This document shows, piece by piece, positions 35,643-45,135 of a DNA stretch of 64,000 nucleotides. The first letter of the stretch is position 1. The number at the start of each line of letters is the position of its first letter. A model generated the notes under the pieces. That model worked only from the letters and a program-made list of their open reading frames with translations. It was not told where the DNA came from and did not search any database. The stretch is from Symbiodinium natans (taxonomy: Eukaryota > Sar > Dinophyceae > Suessiales > Symbiodiniaceae), in NCBI GenBank assembly GCA_905221605.1, contig CAJNDS010002682.1, forward strand, positions 177,001 through 241,000, in the 5' to 3' direction. The translations under genes and the position numbers were made by a program.

Positions 35643-35973
35643 GAGTTCTACCAGATGGTCACGAACTCCAGGCCCCTCCAGATACGCTCAGCGGCCATCG
35701 ACGCACGGTTCCTCAAGGAGGAGCGCATTGGTCGGGCACTTACTCTTGCGTGTTTGCAGACACTCAGGGTTCGAGAGGTTGCTGGGGCAGGACTCCGTAG
35801 ACTGTTTACCTCCATGAAGCCGTGTCACCGAGGCCTGCTGTGGCGCGGTGCGGCCACATTCGAGGAGTGCCGTGTGGCTAAAGGCGCGTCGATCAACTCG
35901 CGTAGGCCTTCACGCGTTCTGAAACACTCCAACAGGTGACGACGACGTCACGGTGGCCGAGCACATCGGCCAG
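35643..35973 (+). CDS. Two phase-matched exons, the last cut off by repeat R
   Basis: Exon 35643-35730, after TTCCTGCCAG, reads EFYQMVTNSRPLQIRSAAID and ARFLKEERI and ends in phase 1 before GTCGGG. Exon 35936-35973, after CACTCCAACAG, supplies the missing two bases and reads DDDVTVAEHIGQ. The coding sequence then meets repeat R (CCACCAAAAGGCTTC) with no donor site, so the gene looks truncated there. I do not recognise the protein. Confidence 0.5.
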
Positions 35974-36110
35974 CCACCAAAAGGCTTCAAAAAGACTCCC
36001 GAAAAGCCGGAAACCCAGGATTTGCCAGACCCGTAATTAAAAATGCGATTTTTTAGTACTGAATTCGATGGTTTTGGGCGCCCCTCCATTTTACCGACAA
36101 AAAGCGTTTA
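35974..36110. repeat. Dispersed repeat R, single copy
   Basis: It is the same sequence as 32283-32900 (GCCGGAAACCCAGGATTTGC, GCGATTTTTTAGTACTGAA). Together with those copies it brackets the 34-36 kb gene fragment in direct orientation. Confidence 0.85.
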
Positions 36111-36429
36111 AGGGGAATATTCCATCCTCTTATCAAGATATATGTATATTTTAAAGTTTAGGCCCTAAACCCTAAAAAGGAATAGGTTTGGGTGGTTGGG
36201 CCGCCTCATGAACGGCGCGGGGTGGGTGTTTGTTGGTCGGCCTGCAATAAGCGGGCCGAAGATCCGCCTTTGCAGCAAGCATGCCGTCCACCGCAAGAAC
36301 TACACTAGCACGGACGTCTCACCCGCCCCCGGAAATTCAATACCCCATTTGGGAAAAGGCGCGAAACCCTAAACCCTCAACCCTCAACCCTAAACCCTAA
36401 ACACTCTCTATCCTATGTGTATTTAATGG

Positions 36430-37745
36430 CTAATGGCTTCCCGGTTTTTCCACTAAAGATTCCCGGTTTTCCAAAAAAAAACTCCCGGTTTTCCACTAAA
36501 AATTCCCGGTTTTCCACTAAAAATTCCCGGTTTTCCACCAAAAACTCCCGGTTTTCCATTAAAAATTCTAGGTTTTTCCAGTAAAACTTCCCGGTTTTTC
36601 CACAAAAAATTCACGGTTTTTCGACTAAAAATTCCAGGTTTTCCACAAACAACTCCCGGTTTTCCGCTAAAAATTCCCGGTTTTCCACCAAAAAATCCCG
36701 GTTTTCTATAAAAAACTCCAGGTTTTCCACAAAAAACTCCCGGTTTTCCACCAACAATGCCCGGTTTTCCACTAAAAATTCCCGGTTTTCCACCAAAAAT
36801 TCCCTGTTTTCCACTAAAAAATCCCGGTTTTCCACAAAAAAATACCGATCTTCCACAAAAAATTCCCGGTTTTCCACAAATCCCGGCTTTCCACTAAGAA
36901 ATTCACGGCTTTTCCACTAAAACTTCCCGGTTTTTCCACCAAAAACTCCCGGTTTCTCCCTGTTTTCCACAAAAAACTCCCGGTTTTCCACTAAAAATTC
37001 CTGGTTTTCCACAAAAAACTCCCGGTTTTCCACAAAAAACTCCCGGCTTTCCATAAAAAAATCCCGGTTTTCCACCAAAAACTCCCGGTTTTCCACAATC
37101 CCGGTTTTCCACAAAAAAACACCGGTTTTCCACCAACAATTCCCGGTTTTTCCATTAAAACTTGCCGGTTTTTCCACCAAAAATTCACGGTTTTTCCACC
37201 AAAAAATCCAGGTTTTCCACCAAAACTTCCAGGTTTTTCCACCAAAAATTACCGGTTTTTCCATAAAAAAAATTACCGGTTTTCCGCAAAAAAATCCCGG
37301 TTTTCCACCAAAAATTCCCGGTTTTCCACTAAAAACTCCCGGTTTTCCACCAAAAATTCCCGGTTTTCCATTAAAAATTCCAGGTTTTTCCAGCAAAACT
37401 TCCCGGTTTTTCCACCAAAACTTCCAGGTTTTTCCACTAAAAATTCCAGGTTTTCCACCAACAATTTTAGGTTTTCCACCAAAACTTACCGGTTTTCCAC
37501 AAAAAAGCCAAGTTTTCCACAAAAAATACCGTTTTTTCCACCAAAACTTGCCGGTTTTCCACCAAATATTGCTGGTTTTCCAACAAAAACTTCTCGGTTT
37601 TCCACCAAATCTTCCCGGCTTTTCCACCAAGACTTTTTTTCCACCAAAAATCACCGGTTTTTCCACCAAAACTTCCCGGTTTTCCACAAAAGAATCCCGG
37701 TTTTCCACCAACATTTCCCGGCTTTCCACCAAAATTTACCGGTTG
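36430..37745 (-). repeat. 1.3-kb minisatellite, unit about 21 bp
   Basis: About 60 units of CCCGGTTTTCCACYAAAAAT with one-base length changes. On the minus strand the 21-bp period is seven codons and leaves long open frames (VENREFL or WKTGSFW types), the longest 271 codons at 36917-37732. I think these are by-products of the period and not a gene, but cannot exclude a repeat protein. Confidence 0.9.
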
Positions 37746-38040
37746 CTCGGGGGGCCTACTCTGGGCTGGCTTTAGGGTTCAGGGCCTACTCTGGGCTGGC
37801 TTTTGGGTTGAGGGCCTATTCGGTACTGGCTTTAGGGTTTAAGGCCTACTCTGGGCTGGCTTTAGGGTTTAGGGCCTAGTCTGAGCTGGCTTCTGGGCTG
37901 GCTTTAGGGTTTAGGGCCTACTCTGGGCTGGCTTTAGGGTTTAGGGCCTACTCGGGGCTGGTTTTATTGAGGGTTTAAGTAAGGCCTACTCTGGGCTGGC
38001 TTTAGGGTTTAGGCCCTGCTCTGGGCAGGGTTTAGGGTCC
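37746..38040. repeat. Minisatellite, unit about 36 bp
   Basis: About eight units of GGCCTACTCTGGGCTGGC plus TTTAGGGTTTAG occur, so a telomeric dimer is part of a longer repeat unit. Confidence 0.92.
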
Positions 38041-38194
38041 ACCCTGGGCGGCAGCCGACTGAACCAAAAATTTTAGTTTAAACCTAAAGTAAAATATTTT
38101 CATACTGTTATGGGATCCAATGGGTGGGTGGGTCGATATTCGATACCGGAGTAAGGAGCTCTACTAGTGAAATGCTTGGACTTGAGATGCTGAA

Positions 38195-38487
38195 CCCTAA
38201 ACCCTAAACCCTAAACCCTAAACCCTAAACTCCAAACCCTAAACCCTAAACCCTAAACCCTAAACCCTAAACCCTAAACCCTAAACCCTAAACCCTAAAC
38301 CCTAAACCCTAAACCCTTAACCCTCAACCCTCAACCCTCAACCCTAAACCCTAAACCCTAAACCCTAAACCCTAAACCCTAAACCCTAAGCCTAAACCCT
38401 AAACCCTAAACCCTAAACCCTAAACCCTAAACCCTAAACCCTAAACCCTGAACCCTAAACCCTAAGCCCTAAACCCTAAACCCTAAA
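38195..38487. repeat. CCCTAAA array
   Basis: About 41 units with a short CCCTCAA block near 38325-38345. Confidence 0.97.
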
Positions 38488-38508
38488 TTCAAGACCCTGA
38501 ACCCGAAG

Positions 38509-38565
38509 AGCAAGAAGGAGAGCCTCGAGCGAGAGAAGCGTCTCGAAGAGTCCAACGAGGCGCGG
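38509..38565 (+). CDS. Candidate microexon, 57 bp, phase 0-0
   Basis: It lies between ACCCGAAG and GTTGCT and reads SKKESLEREKRLEESNEAR, a strongly charged coiled-coil segment. It is preceded by a C-array and followed by G-type units (38599-38660). The same donor hexamer GTTGCT ends the candidate at 9088-9167. Family unknown. Confidence 0.5.
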
Positions 38566-38598
38566 GTTGCTGGGGTTTGTATGACGGCTTCCCAACAT

Positions 38599-38660
38599 AG
38601 GGTTTAGGGTTCAGGGTTGAGGGTTTGGGGTTTAGGGTTCAGGGTTTAGGGTTTAGGGTA
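38599..38660. repeat. TTTAGGG array
   Basis: Eight units with TTCAGGG and TTGAGGG variants. Confidence 0.92.
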
Positions 38661-39120
38661 CCTTTTTTGAAGGTTCCGATAGTACTTGTGGGTTCCTAGA
38701 GTGTGCCTGTTTTGAAGGTTCCTGTAATCATACTTGGGGGGGGGGGGGCTTCCCATAATGCGATTGCAATACTTTGCTGTGCCTGAAACTGAGGATGATC
38801 GTGCTCAGTCTGTGGCCCCAGAAGCCCTGAACCCTCAGACCCTCAGAGCATCACGGGTTCAGGGGTTCAGGGTTTAGGGTTCTGGCAGAAAGCCTCTAAT
38901 CACTCAGACGGAGAACTATTGGTTGCCGCAGGGGATTCATGTGTGAGGTGGCCATGAGAATCTGCGAATACGATAAGGTTTCTGAATGTTTGGCAAGAGG
39001 GGCCCCGATGAACCATGGTGAAGGTGTGCGAGGGAAGCATGCTCATGTGAGCAGAAGCCAAGTAGGCCAAGCACGTGCCAGTTCTCGAAGTCTCCACAAA
39101 TGATCGATGTGTAGAGCGAT
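38661..39120. other. Unique sequence, nothing recognised
   Basis: It contains an imperfect direct repeat near 38667-38725 (TTTTGAAGGTTCC) and a G11 run. Confidence 0.4.
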
Positions 39121-39194
39121 TCTAAACCCTAAACCCTAAACCCTAAACCCCAAACCCTAAACCCTAAACCCTAAACCCTAAACCCTAAACCCTG
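39121..39194. repeat. CCCTAAA array
   Basis: Ten units inside a direct repeat: GTGTAGAGCGATTCT lies before the array and GTGTAGAGCCATTCT after it. The array thus looks inserted between two copies of a 15-bp word. Confidence 0.92.
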
Positions 39195-39319
39195 TGTAGA
39201 GCCATTCTTATACAGGCATCATGGAGTGAAGTGCCCCAGCAGCCACCGAGCCCCAAGATGTGTGTCAAGTCTGGTGCGCGTGTTGAGGAACGGCGGATGG
39301 GGCAAAAGCCCAAACATAA

Positions 39320-39590
39320 AGCCTAAACCCTGAACCCCCAACCCCAAAACCTAAACTCCAAACCCTAAACCCGAAAACCTCTAAGCCCAAACCTTGAACC
39401 CTAAACTCTAAACCCTAAACCCTACACCCTAAACCCTAAACCCTAAACCCTAAACCCTAAACCCTAAACCCTAAACCCTAAACCCTAAACCCTAAACCCT
39501 AAACCCTAAACCCTAAACCCTAAGCCCTAAACCCTAAACCCTAAACCCTAAACCCTTAACCCTAAACCCTAAACCCTAAACCAACTCAAC
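39320..39590. repeat. CCCTAAA array
   Basis: About 38 units, degenerate on the left and perfect from 39420. Confidence 0.97.
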
Positions 39591-39834
39591 CTCCAGCCGG
39601 AAGGTTTTGGGGGGCTCCCCAGGTGTCGGGCTCTAGGGTTTTAGGGTTTAGGGTTTTAGACTTAGGGTTTGAAGGTTTTTGGGGCTTTAGGGCTTTTCGA
39701 GTTTTAAGGTTTAAGGGTTTCAGGCTGGATTCCCCCAGAAAGTCCCAGAGACTTACCACATGTATCCATCCCCCCCTTCCCGAAATGGAACCAGGGACCC
39801 TACCATGCCCTACAACCCGAAACCCCAAACACCA

Positions 39835-39915
39835 AGGGTTTAGGGTTTAGGGTTGAGGGTTGAGGGTTGAGGGTTGAGGGTTGGGGGTTGAGGGTTGAGG
39901 GTTTAGGGTTTAGAA
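39835..39915. repeat. TTTAGGG/TTGAGGG array
   Basis: A block of eight TTGAGGG variants lies between canonical units. Confidence 0.93.
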
Positions 39916-39921
39916 CCCTAA

Positions 39922-39984
39922 GCCCGCCGAGAAGCGGTCTTTGGAACGACCCGGACCTGTGGACTCGAAGCCCCCTACTCTTGG
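39922..39984 (+). CDS. Candidate microexon
   Basis: It lies after AACCCTAAG and reads PAEKRSLERPGPVDSKPPTL before GGGGTTCC. The frame stays open for over 40 codons beyond. The boundaries are tentative. Confidence 0.3.
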
Positions 39985-40096
39985 GGTTCCTGCAGGGCCA
40001 AGGCAATGCAAACTCGCAGCACACCAAACCCACGAAGATCTGAAAACCCCTTGCCCTAAACCCTAAACCCTAAGCCTTGCACTCTCAACCCGAAAG

Positions 40097-40150
40097 GCTC
40101 TCAAGAGCCAGTTGGAGGGCCTGCGCGAGGCGTTGGCCCAGCACGGGAAG
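40097..40150 (+). CDS. Candidate microexon, 54 bp, phase 0-0
   Basis: It lies between CCCGAAAG and GTGCCA and reads ALKSQLEGLREALAQHGK, a textbook amphipathic heptad pattern. Decayed C-strand units precede and TTTAGGG units follow (40160-40190). Family unknown beyond coiled coil. Confidence 0.5.
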
Positions 40151-40424
40151 GTGCCAGGGATTTAGGGTTTTTAGCGTTTAGGGTTTAGGGGGAGGCTCAG
40201 AGCCAGTAGGTTTTGGGCGGGGTTTTGCACCGGTTTCTTGAGGCTTGGAGCATGGGATTTGGGGTTTCTGGTAATTCGTTCGGGTTTGGACGAGAGGGGG
40301 AGGGCGTTTCAAGGTGGAGTCGAGCTGTTTTTGGCCTCCCGAGCCCCCCCCCCCCCCCCCCTTTCAAGAGAAACCGCCCGCCTTTCCGGACTCTTCGCTT
40401 TGAAGCAAGCAAGCACCCCATATC

Positions 40425-40535
40425 ACCCTAAACCCTAAACCAACCTAAACCACCCTAAACCACCCTAAACCACCCTAAACCCCAAACCCTAAACCACCCT
40501 AAACCCTAAACCACCCTAAACCCTAAACCACCCAA
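40425..40535. repeat. Array of CCCTAAACCA variants
   Basis: About 10 units of the 10-mer ACCACCCTAA plus some canonical units. It is bounded on the left by a pure C run (40347-40362). Confidence 0.93.
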
Positions 40536-40924
40536 ACCGTCGAGAAGGGCGAAGGCACCGAAGCCGGCAGGCGAGGGAGCTCCTGGCGACGGAGCTCTCA
40601 GTCCCGTAGGCAGCTACGGGCTGCGTGGGGGCCCGGCAGGTCGCTTGCGAGTAACCGTTCGGTGCGTCCTCTTTTGGGCGGTCTTCTTTTTGCCCCTCTC
40701 AGCTCCTCTCGGGAGGGACCCCCTAGCAGGCAGGCGAGCAATTTTCCCTTTTTCAGCCCTTCCCCCTCAAGCAAACAAGCCCCAAGATCCGGGGGAAGAA
40801 CAAAGGATCGATCAGAAAGCAAGGAAACCCTAAACCCGCAAAGGTCAAGGCGAGGGTAGAGCGCAAGCGGGGGTGGGGCTCCACAAGTCCGGGGCTTTTC
40901 GCACCAGCACGCCCCCTCAATTGA

Positions 40925-41012
40925 GACACCCTAAACCCCAAACCCCAAACCCCAAACCCCAAACCCCAAACCGCAAACCCTAAACCCTAAACCCTAAACC
41001 CAAAACCCTAAA
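40925..41012. repeat. CCCCAAA then CCCTAAA array
   Basis: Six CCCCAAA units are followed by five canonical units. Confidence 0.94.
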
Positions 41013-41039
41013 CCCAACTCGGACCCACCTTCGCAGTAG

Positions 41040-41090
41040 GAGGCCGAAGAGGAGGCAGCGCCTGAGACTCCCGTCGGCAGTTGGCACTAG
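41040..41090 (+). CDS. Candidate acidic 3'-terminal exon
   Basis: After TTCGCAGTAG the frame reads EAEEEAAPETPVGSWH and meets TAG. The last 22 bases (GGCAGTTGGCACTAGGGGT) are directly duplicated immediately downstream. It resembles the acidic ends at 56666 and 63393. Confidence 0.3.
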   Translation, partial: EAEEEAAPETPVGSWH

Positions 41091-41129
41091 GGGTGTGATT
41101 GGCAGTTGGCACTAGGGGTTTGAGGGTTT

Positions 41130-41190
41130 GAGAGGGTTTTAGGGTTTTAGGGTTCAGGGTTCAGGGTTTAGGGTTTAGGGTTTGCATCTA
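41130..41190. repeat. TTTAGGG array, degenerate
   Basis: Eight G-strand units with TTTTAGGG and TTCAGGG forms. Confidence 0.9.
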
Positions 41191-41474
41191 AGACGCGCTT
41201 CACGCCCCATTTCCTAGAGATCATGTCCTCAACATCCTCGGGTTTAGTTTCAGGTTTAGGGCAGGCTAGAACTTGCTGCTGATGCCTTTGCTCCAGTGCC
41301 GGAAGCTTGTGAATGTCACATTCAAGCCTCGCCCCTAAATGCCTAGGAAAACCTGAGCACCAGGAAGTCTCCGCATAGGGTTTCGGGGGGGGTTAATTTA
41401 AGGGTTAGGGATGTGGGGTTTAGGCTTAGGGCGCTGACTGGTAGGTCCGATGGTCCTCCCCAAGAGCCCACAAG

Positions 41475-41546
41475 GCACGAAGAGAAGCTTGCCGAGAGCG
41501 AGACCCACCGCGACACGCCTGCAAAGGCGGAGGAGCAGGAGGAGGC
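41475..41546 (+). CDS. Candidate acidic microexon
   Basis: After CCCACAAG the frame reads HEEKLAESETHRDTPAKAEE then QEEA before GTGTAC. It lies just upstream of the better-defined gene model 41770-43715 and has similar composition, but the phase does not match the next exon, so the link is open. Confidence 0.4.
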
Positions 41547-41769
41547 GTGTACCCTCAGCCCTAAACCCTAAACCCTAAGGGTGGTCCCTACGCTCAGAGC
41601 TCTAAAAATGCTTCTGACTGAGACTACAGTTGAACTCTCAGGGCCATTCAGGACTTTCCCTTCTTGTAGAAATCGTAAGAGTTCGACCTTTTTTTGGGCT
41701 GTCCTTCTTTGCGGCAATGATGTTGTTGATAAACGCGGCCGGCTTTCGAACAAACCTTCTTGCTTGCAG

Positions 41770-41905
41770 TGCAGTGGAGAGGTCCCCACAAAGCGGCCCT
41801 TGAAAGAGGCGCTCTCTCTCCCAAGATGCAAGGCTGGCAAGGACGAAGACCACGTGGAGAGCAAGCCCGAGCAGGCGGCCGAACAGTTTGCCCGTGGACC
41901 CTCAG
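41770..41905 (+). CDS. Exon 1 of a five-exon model (repeat copy 1)
   Basis: A strong acceptor (CTTCTTGCTTGCAG) is followed by 45 codons: CSGEVPTKRPLKEALSLPRC, then KAGKDEDHVESKPEQAAEQF and ARGPS. It ends in phase 1 before GTTACG. The second half (RCKAGKDEDHVESKPEQ) occurs again in the next two exons. Whether this is the first exon is unknown. Charged and low in hydrophobics, it is likely a flexible tail. No family recognised. Confidence 0.6.
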
Positions 41906-42385
41906 GTTACGGGTATGGCGAATACATTCAATAAGAAACGGGGGGTTCACTGGATTCGACCCTGGCAAGTTCTTCTTGGGCATGTCGGGAATAACAAGTA
42001 TGATATTAGCGTAGGGTCCGGGTAGATTCTCTGAAAACTTGATCTTGCCTTTGCAATCCTTAAACCTGTAAGCCCAGCGAAAACTCCTCCAGCCCCCCAG
42101 CCCCCCAGCCATCCAGCCTTCCGGCCAACCAAGAGCTGGAAACCTGGAAGCTGGTGGAGAGCCAAAGGGCTGGAGGGGCTTGTGGGCCGGAAAACTGAGG
42201 GTGCAGGGTCCCCAGAAGGCCGGGTATGTTGTGTACGTCAAAAAGAAATCTGCCTGATGCTAGACCCCGGATTAAGAAATCGAGCCTTGGTCTGGGTCAA
42301 TTTTCGTGTTTGGAATGATTTCTCGTTACATGCGTTCGCAGTAGTCTAGGGTGTAGGACTCGGGTTCAGGGTTCCAAACCCTAAG

Positions 42386-42484
42386 CCCTGAGGCTGTACC
42401 CAAGCTGCAAGGCTGACGAGGACGAAGATCACGTGGAGAGCAAGCCCGAGCAGGCACCCGAAAAGTTTGCCTGTGGACCCTCAA
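42386..42484 (+). CDS. Exon 2 of the model (repeat copy 2)
   Basis: The acceptor CCCTAAG is formed by a degenerate telomeric unit. The exon takes up the phase left by exon 1 and reads LRLYPSCKADEDEDHVESKP then EQAPEKFACGPS, ending in phase 1 before GTTCGT. It is a paralogue of the second half of exon 1, with changes at first, second and third codon positions. Confidence 0.6.
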
Positions 42485-42526
42485 GTTCGTCTAGATTGTA
42501 GAGTTTGGGTTTTTGTTTGGGTTCAG

Positions 42527-42630
42527 GGTGGCTGTACTCAAGATGCAAGGCTGACAAGGACGAAGACCACGTGGAGAGTACGCCCGAGCAGGCATCCGAC
42601 AAGTTTGCGTTTGGACCTTCGGACCCTCAG
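42527..42630 (+). CDS. Exon 3 of the model (repeat copy 3)
   Basis: It is separated from exon 2 by only 42 bp (GTTCGT...GGTTCAG). It reads WLYSRCKADKDEDHVESTPE then QASDKFAFGPSDPQ and ends in phase 0 before GTTTTAGGG, where the telomeric repeat forms the donor. It has a small internal duplication (GGACCTTC/GGACCCTC) compared with the other two copies. Confidence 0.6.
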
Positions 42631-42708
42631 GTTTTAGGGTTTAGGGTTTCGGGTTTCGGGTTTAGGGTTAGGGAGGTCAGTCGAAGGTGTACAATCCTGC
42701 ATTCCAAG

Positions 42709-42993
42709 ATCATGTTCTCATGGTGCATCTGGCTGGTGGGGCTGACCCAAGTTGTGTCCTTGCTGATACCTTGTGCTATTGCGAAACTACTTCAGTGGAT
42801 GCCAAGAAGAGGGAGGTTAGATGAACCACTGCTACTCCGGCAGGAGGAGAGCTCAGCCCAAGCCGATGCGGCGCCGGTGGTGGAGCCCCCTACCAAAGAG
42901 GTTGGGCTTGTCGAATTCTTGGGGCTTCGGGGTAGGGCTGATATGCAATGCCCGGATGGGCTGAGGGCGGCTCCCTCCCTTACCTACCTTGAG
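42709..42993 (+). CDS. Exon 4 of the model, hydrophobic segment plus acidic tail
   Basis: This is a 285-bp open exon, phase 0-0, between TGCATTCCAAG and GTTTGT. Residues 2-30 (MFSWCIWLVGLTQVVSLLIP then CAIAKLLQWM) look like a membrane-spanning helix, followed by basic PRRGR and an acidic stretch (EESSAQADAAPVVEPPTKEV). This suggests a membrane-anchored protein with an acidic tail. No family is recognised. Confidence 0.6.
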
Positions 42994-43574
42994 GTTTGTG
43001 TTTTGATTAGTGTATAAGGGTTTTAGGGTTTGTGCAACGTTGAGGGTTCACGGTTAAGTTTTTCAGAGCTTTCGGTTTTGAATGGTTTTCGTGGGCATCC
43101 ATGACACTCAGATGCTGCAGTGCGGTGGTTGAAGACTCCACGCAGCATTGCACCATAAGGATCTGCAATTCTACGCCATGCAAGACCAGCGCTAACATAG
43201 GATTGCAACAGGAGCCTCAACTTGTGAGATGAGAGATGGGGCCTTTGGTAGGGGTGTGGGGCGGCTGCGTCCAATGTTTCAGTAAGCCCCCCGCAAGTTG
43301 CCAGACATTCTGCAGACCTTCTACCTCCTAGGCCATAGATGAGATGTTTCTCAGCATCCTCTAGCGCAGCTAGCTTGCCAACCGAATGTAGTGAAGGCTT
43401 GAGGAGTAGGGGCTTTCCAGTGGCTGAATAGCAGCCTGAAGGGTGATTGGAGCTGCGTAGGAGCCAAATAGCAGCAGGGGCCATGTTCGCGCAGTTGAGT
43501 GGGCTTCGGGCTTCCTTTGCCAAGCAAGACGCGCACGGAATTTAAGAAGAATACCTTCTTTTCCACCTGCACAG
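42994..43574 (-). other. Predicted intron 4; alternative minus-strand open frame
   Basis: A 166-codon minus frame (43023-43523) runs through this interval with reasonably varied composition. I recognise no domain, and the phase-matched plus exons on both sides favour intron. It is left as a competing reading. Confidence 0.3.
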
Positions 43575-43715
43575 GTGCTTGTGGAGCATAAGACGGGTGA
43601 GCATGATGCCGAGGAGGTGAAGGAACGCACAGTTCGTATTTCGATCTTGTACGGTTCAGCACATGTAGAAGGAGAGTCTAGAGAGTTCCGATTTGGAGCA
43701 CTTTTGGGGGGGGAG
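43575..43715 (+). CDS. Exon 5 of the model
   Basis: It has the best acceptor in the region (CTTCTTTTCCACCTGCACAG). It starts in phase 0, matching exon 4, and reads VLVEHKTGEHDAEEVKERTV, then RISILYGSAHVEGESREFRF and GALLG. The alternation of charged and beta-forming residues looks like a folded domain. The right boundary lies near the G-run at 43706-43712 and is not fixed. Function unknown. Confidence 0.6.
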
Positions 43716-44218
43716 GGGTGCGAGCTCGGAGTTGGAGGACGCGCCTTAAACCGTCGTCCTGCGAAATTTAACGCTCAAGCCTTAACCCACTTGAGGTATT
43801 GAAGGGTGAAGGGCTTAGTGAGAACGAGGGTCTGGGAATTTGGGCTTTCAGCTAAGGGTCTCAAGGGTTTGAGGTTTTACCCTAAACCCTAAACCCAAAC
43901 CCTAAACCATGCTTGGCCTATGGCTTTGATGTTGCAGGACACGCGCGAAACGCAAGGTGAGACAAAACCGGACCAGGCCATTGCTTTCATCCTTTGTTCA
44001 TTCCTCAACCCTAGACACTGAAACTCGCAACCTGAAAAACTTCCGGATTTTGACCGTTAGGTACAGAACCACTAAGCACAGCCCACAACCAACCCTTAAT
44101 CCTCAACCACCCTGCATTGCACCCTGAACCCTTAACCCTCAACTCCAAACCCTGAAACCCAACCCCGTAACCCGACACCGTACATCGTAAACCCTCAACC
44201 CGAAACCCCAGACCCTGA
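43716..44218. other. Unique to weakly telomeric sequence
   Basis: It contains decayed CCCTAAA, CCCTCAA and CCGTAA words from about 43880 on. No exon is identified. Confidence 0.4.
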
Positions 44219-44310
44219 ACCCTAAACCCTGAAACCCGAAACCCTAAACCCTAAACCCTAAACCCTAAACCCTAAACCCTAAACCCTAAACCCCAAACCC
44301 TAAACCCTAA
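44219..44310. repeat. CCCTAAA array
   Basis: About 13 units, ending 38 bp before the exon candidate at 44349. Confidence 0.96.
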
Positions 44311-44348
44311 ACCCTCTGAAGCCACCCTGAGAAGAGGCCGTGCCGCAG

Positions 44349-44405
44349 AAGGCCGAAGCCAAAGAGGCCAAAGAGATTCCGGCCGCCGAGGACAAGGCCG
44401 CTCTC
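44349..44405 (+). CDS. Candidate microexon, 57 bp, phase 0-0
   Basis: It lies between GTGCCGCAG and GTAGGGTTTAGGG and encodes KAEAKEAKEIPAAEDKAAL. The donor GTAGGG is the first unit of the downstream array. The A/K/E-rich composition resembles the tail-like exons at 41475 and 53653, so it may be a later exon of the 41.8-43.7 kb model. No family recognised. Confidence 0.5.
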
Positions 44406-44407
44406 GT

Positions 44408-44490
44408 AGGGTTTAGGGTTTAGGGTTTAGGGTTTAGGGTTTAGGGTTTAGGGTTTAGGGTTTAGGGTTTAGGGTTTAGGGTTTAGGTTT
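44408..44490. repeat. TTTAGGG array
   Basis: Eleven perfect units directly abutting the exon. Confidence 0.97.
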
Positions 44491-44762
44491 CAGGGTGCAA
44501 CGTTTTACGCCAATCCTGCACCCAGACCCGAAGCCCTGAACCCCAAAACCTTAAGTGGCTTAATTCCCCAAGACCGGATTCCAGCTCAGACCTGGCATCA
44601 GCAACCAGCCTTGTGTCTGTCAGGTTCTGCGTTTACAGAGTTTATTAATGGGGCGACAGGGCTGATTTGGGGAAGACGCGGATTCTAGGGTTCAGAGTAA
44701 GCTACCCTAAATCTTGAAGCCCAAGCCCGAAAAACCCATCCCACACCTACGGCTGGGTTCGT

Positions 44763-44910
44763 TACCCTAAACCCTAAACCCTAAATAAACCCTAAACCCT
44801 AAACCCTAAACCCTAAACCCTAAACCCTAAACCCTAAACCCTAAACCCTAAACCCTAAACCCTAAACCCTAAACCCTAAACCCTAAACCCTAAACCCTAA
44901 ACCCTAAACC
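44763..44910. repeat. CCCTAAA array
   Basis: About 20 perfect units with one ATAAA interruption near 44785. Confidence 0.97.
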
Positions 44911-44938
44911 TCGCCTAGAAACTCGGCATCCTCTGCAG

Positions 44939-45002
44939 GAGATGTGAGGACGGGCCCAAGCCGAGGGTGGCTCTCAGCAGGCGCTGGAATCCCGGAAGCC
45001 CA
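44939..45002. other. Island after an acceptor-like CTCTGCAG, possible exon
   Basis: A plus frame reads RCEDGPKPRVALSRRWN. There is no defined donor, and a CCCTAAG array lies on its right side. Confidence 0.25.
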
Positions 45003-45004
45003 AA

Positions 45005-45135
45005 AGCCCTAAACCCTAAACCCGAAACCCGAAACCCTAAACCCTAAACCCTAAGCCCTAAGCCCTAAGCCCTAAGCCCTAAGCCCTAAGCCCTAAGCCC
45101 TAAGCCCTAAGCCCTAAGCCCTAAGCCCTAAGAAG
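45005..45135. repeat. CCCTAAA then CCCTAAG array
   Basis: Thirteen consecutive CCCTAAG units (a single-base variant), almost perfect. Confidence 0.96.
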
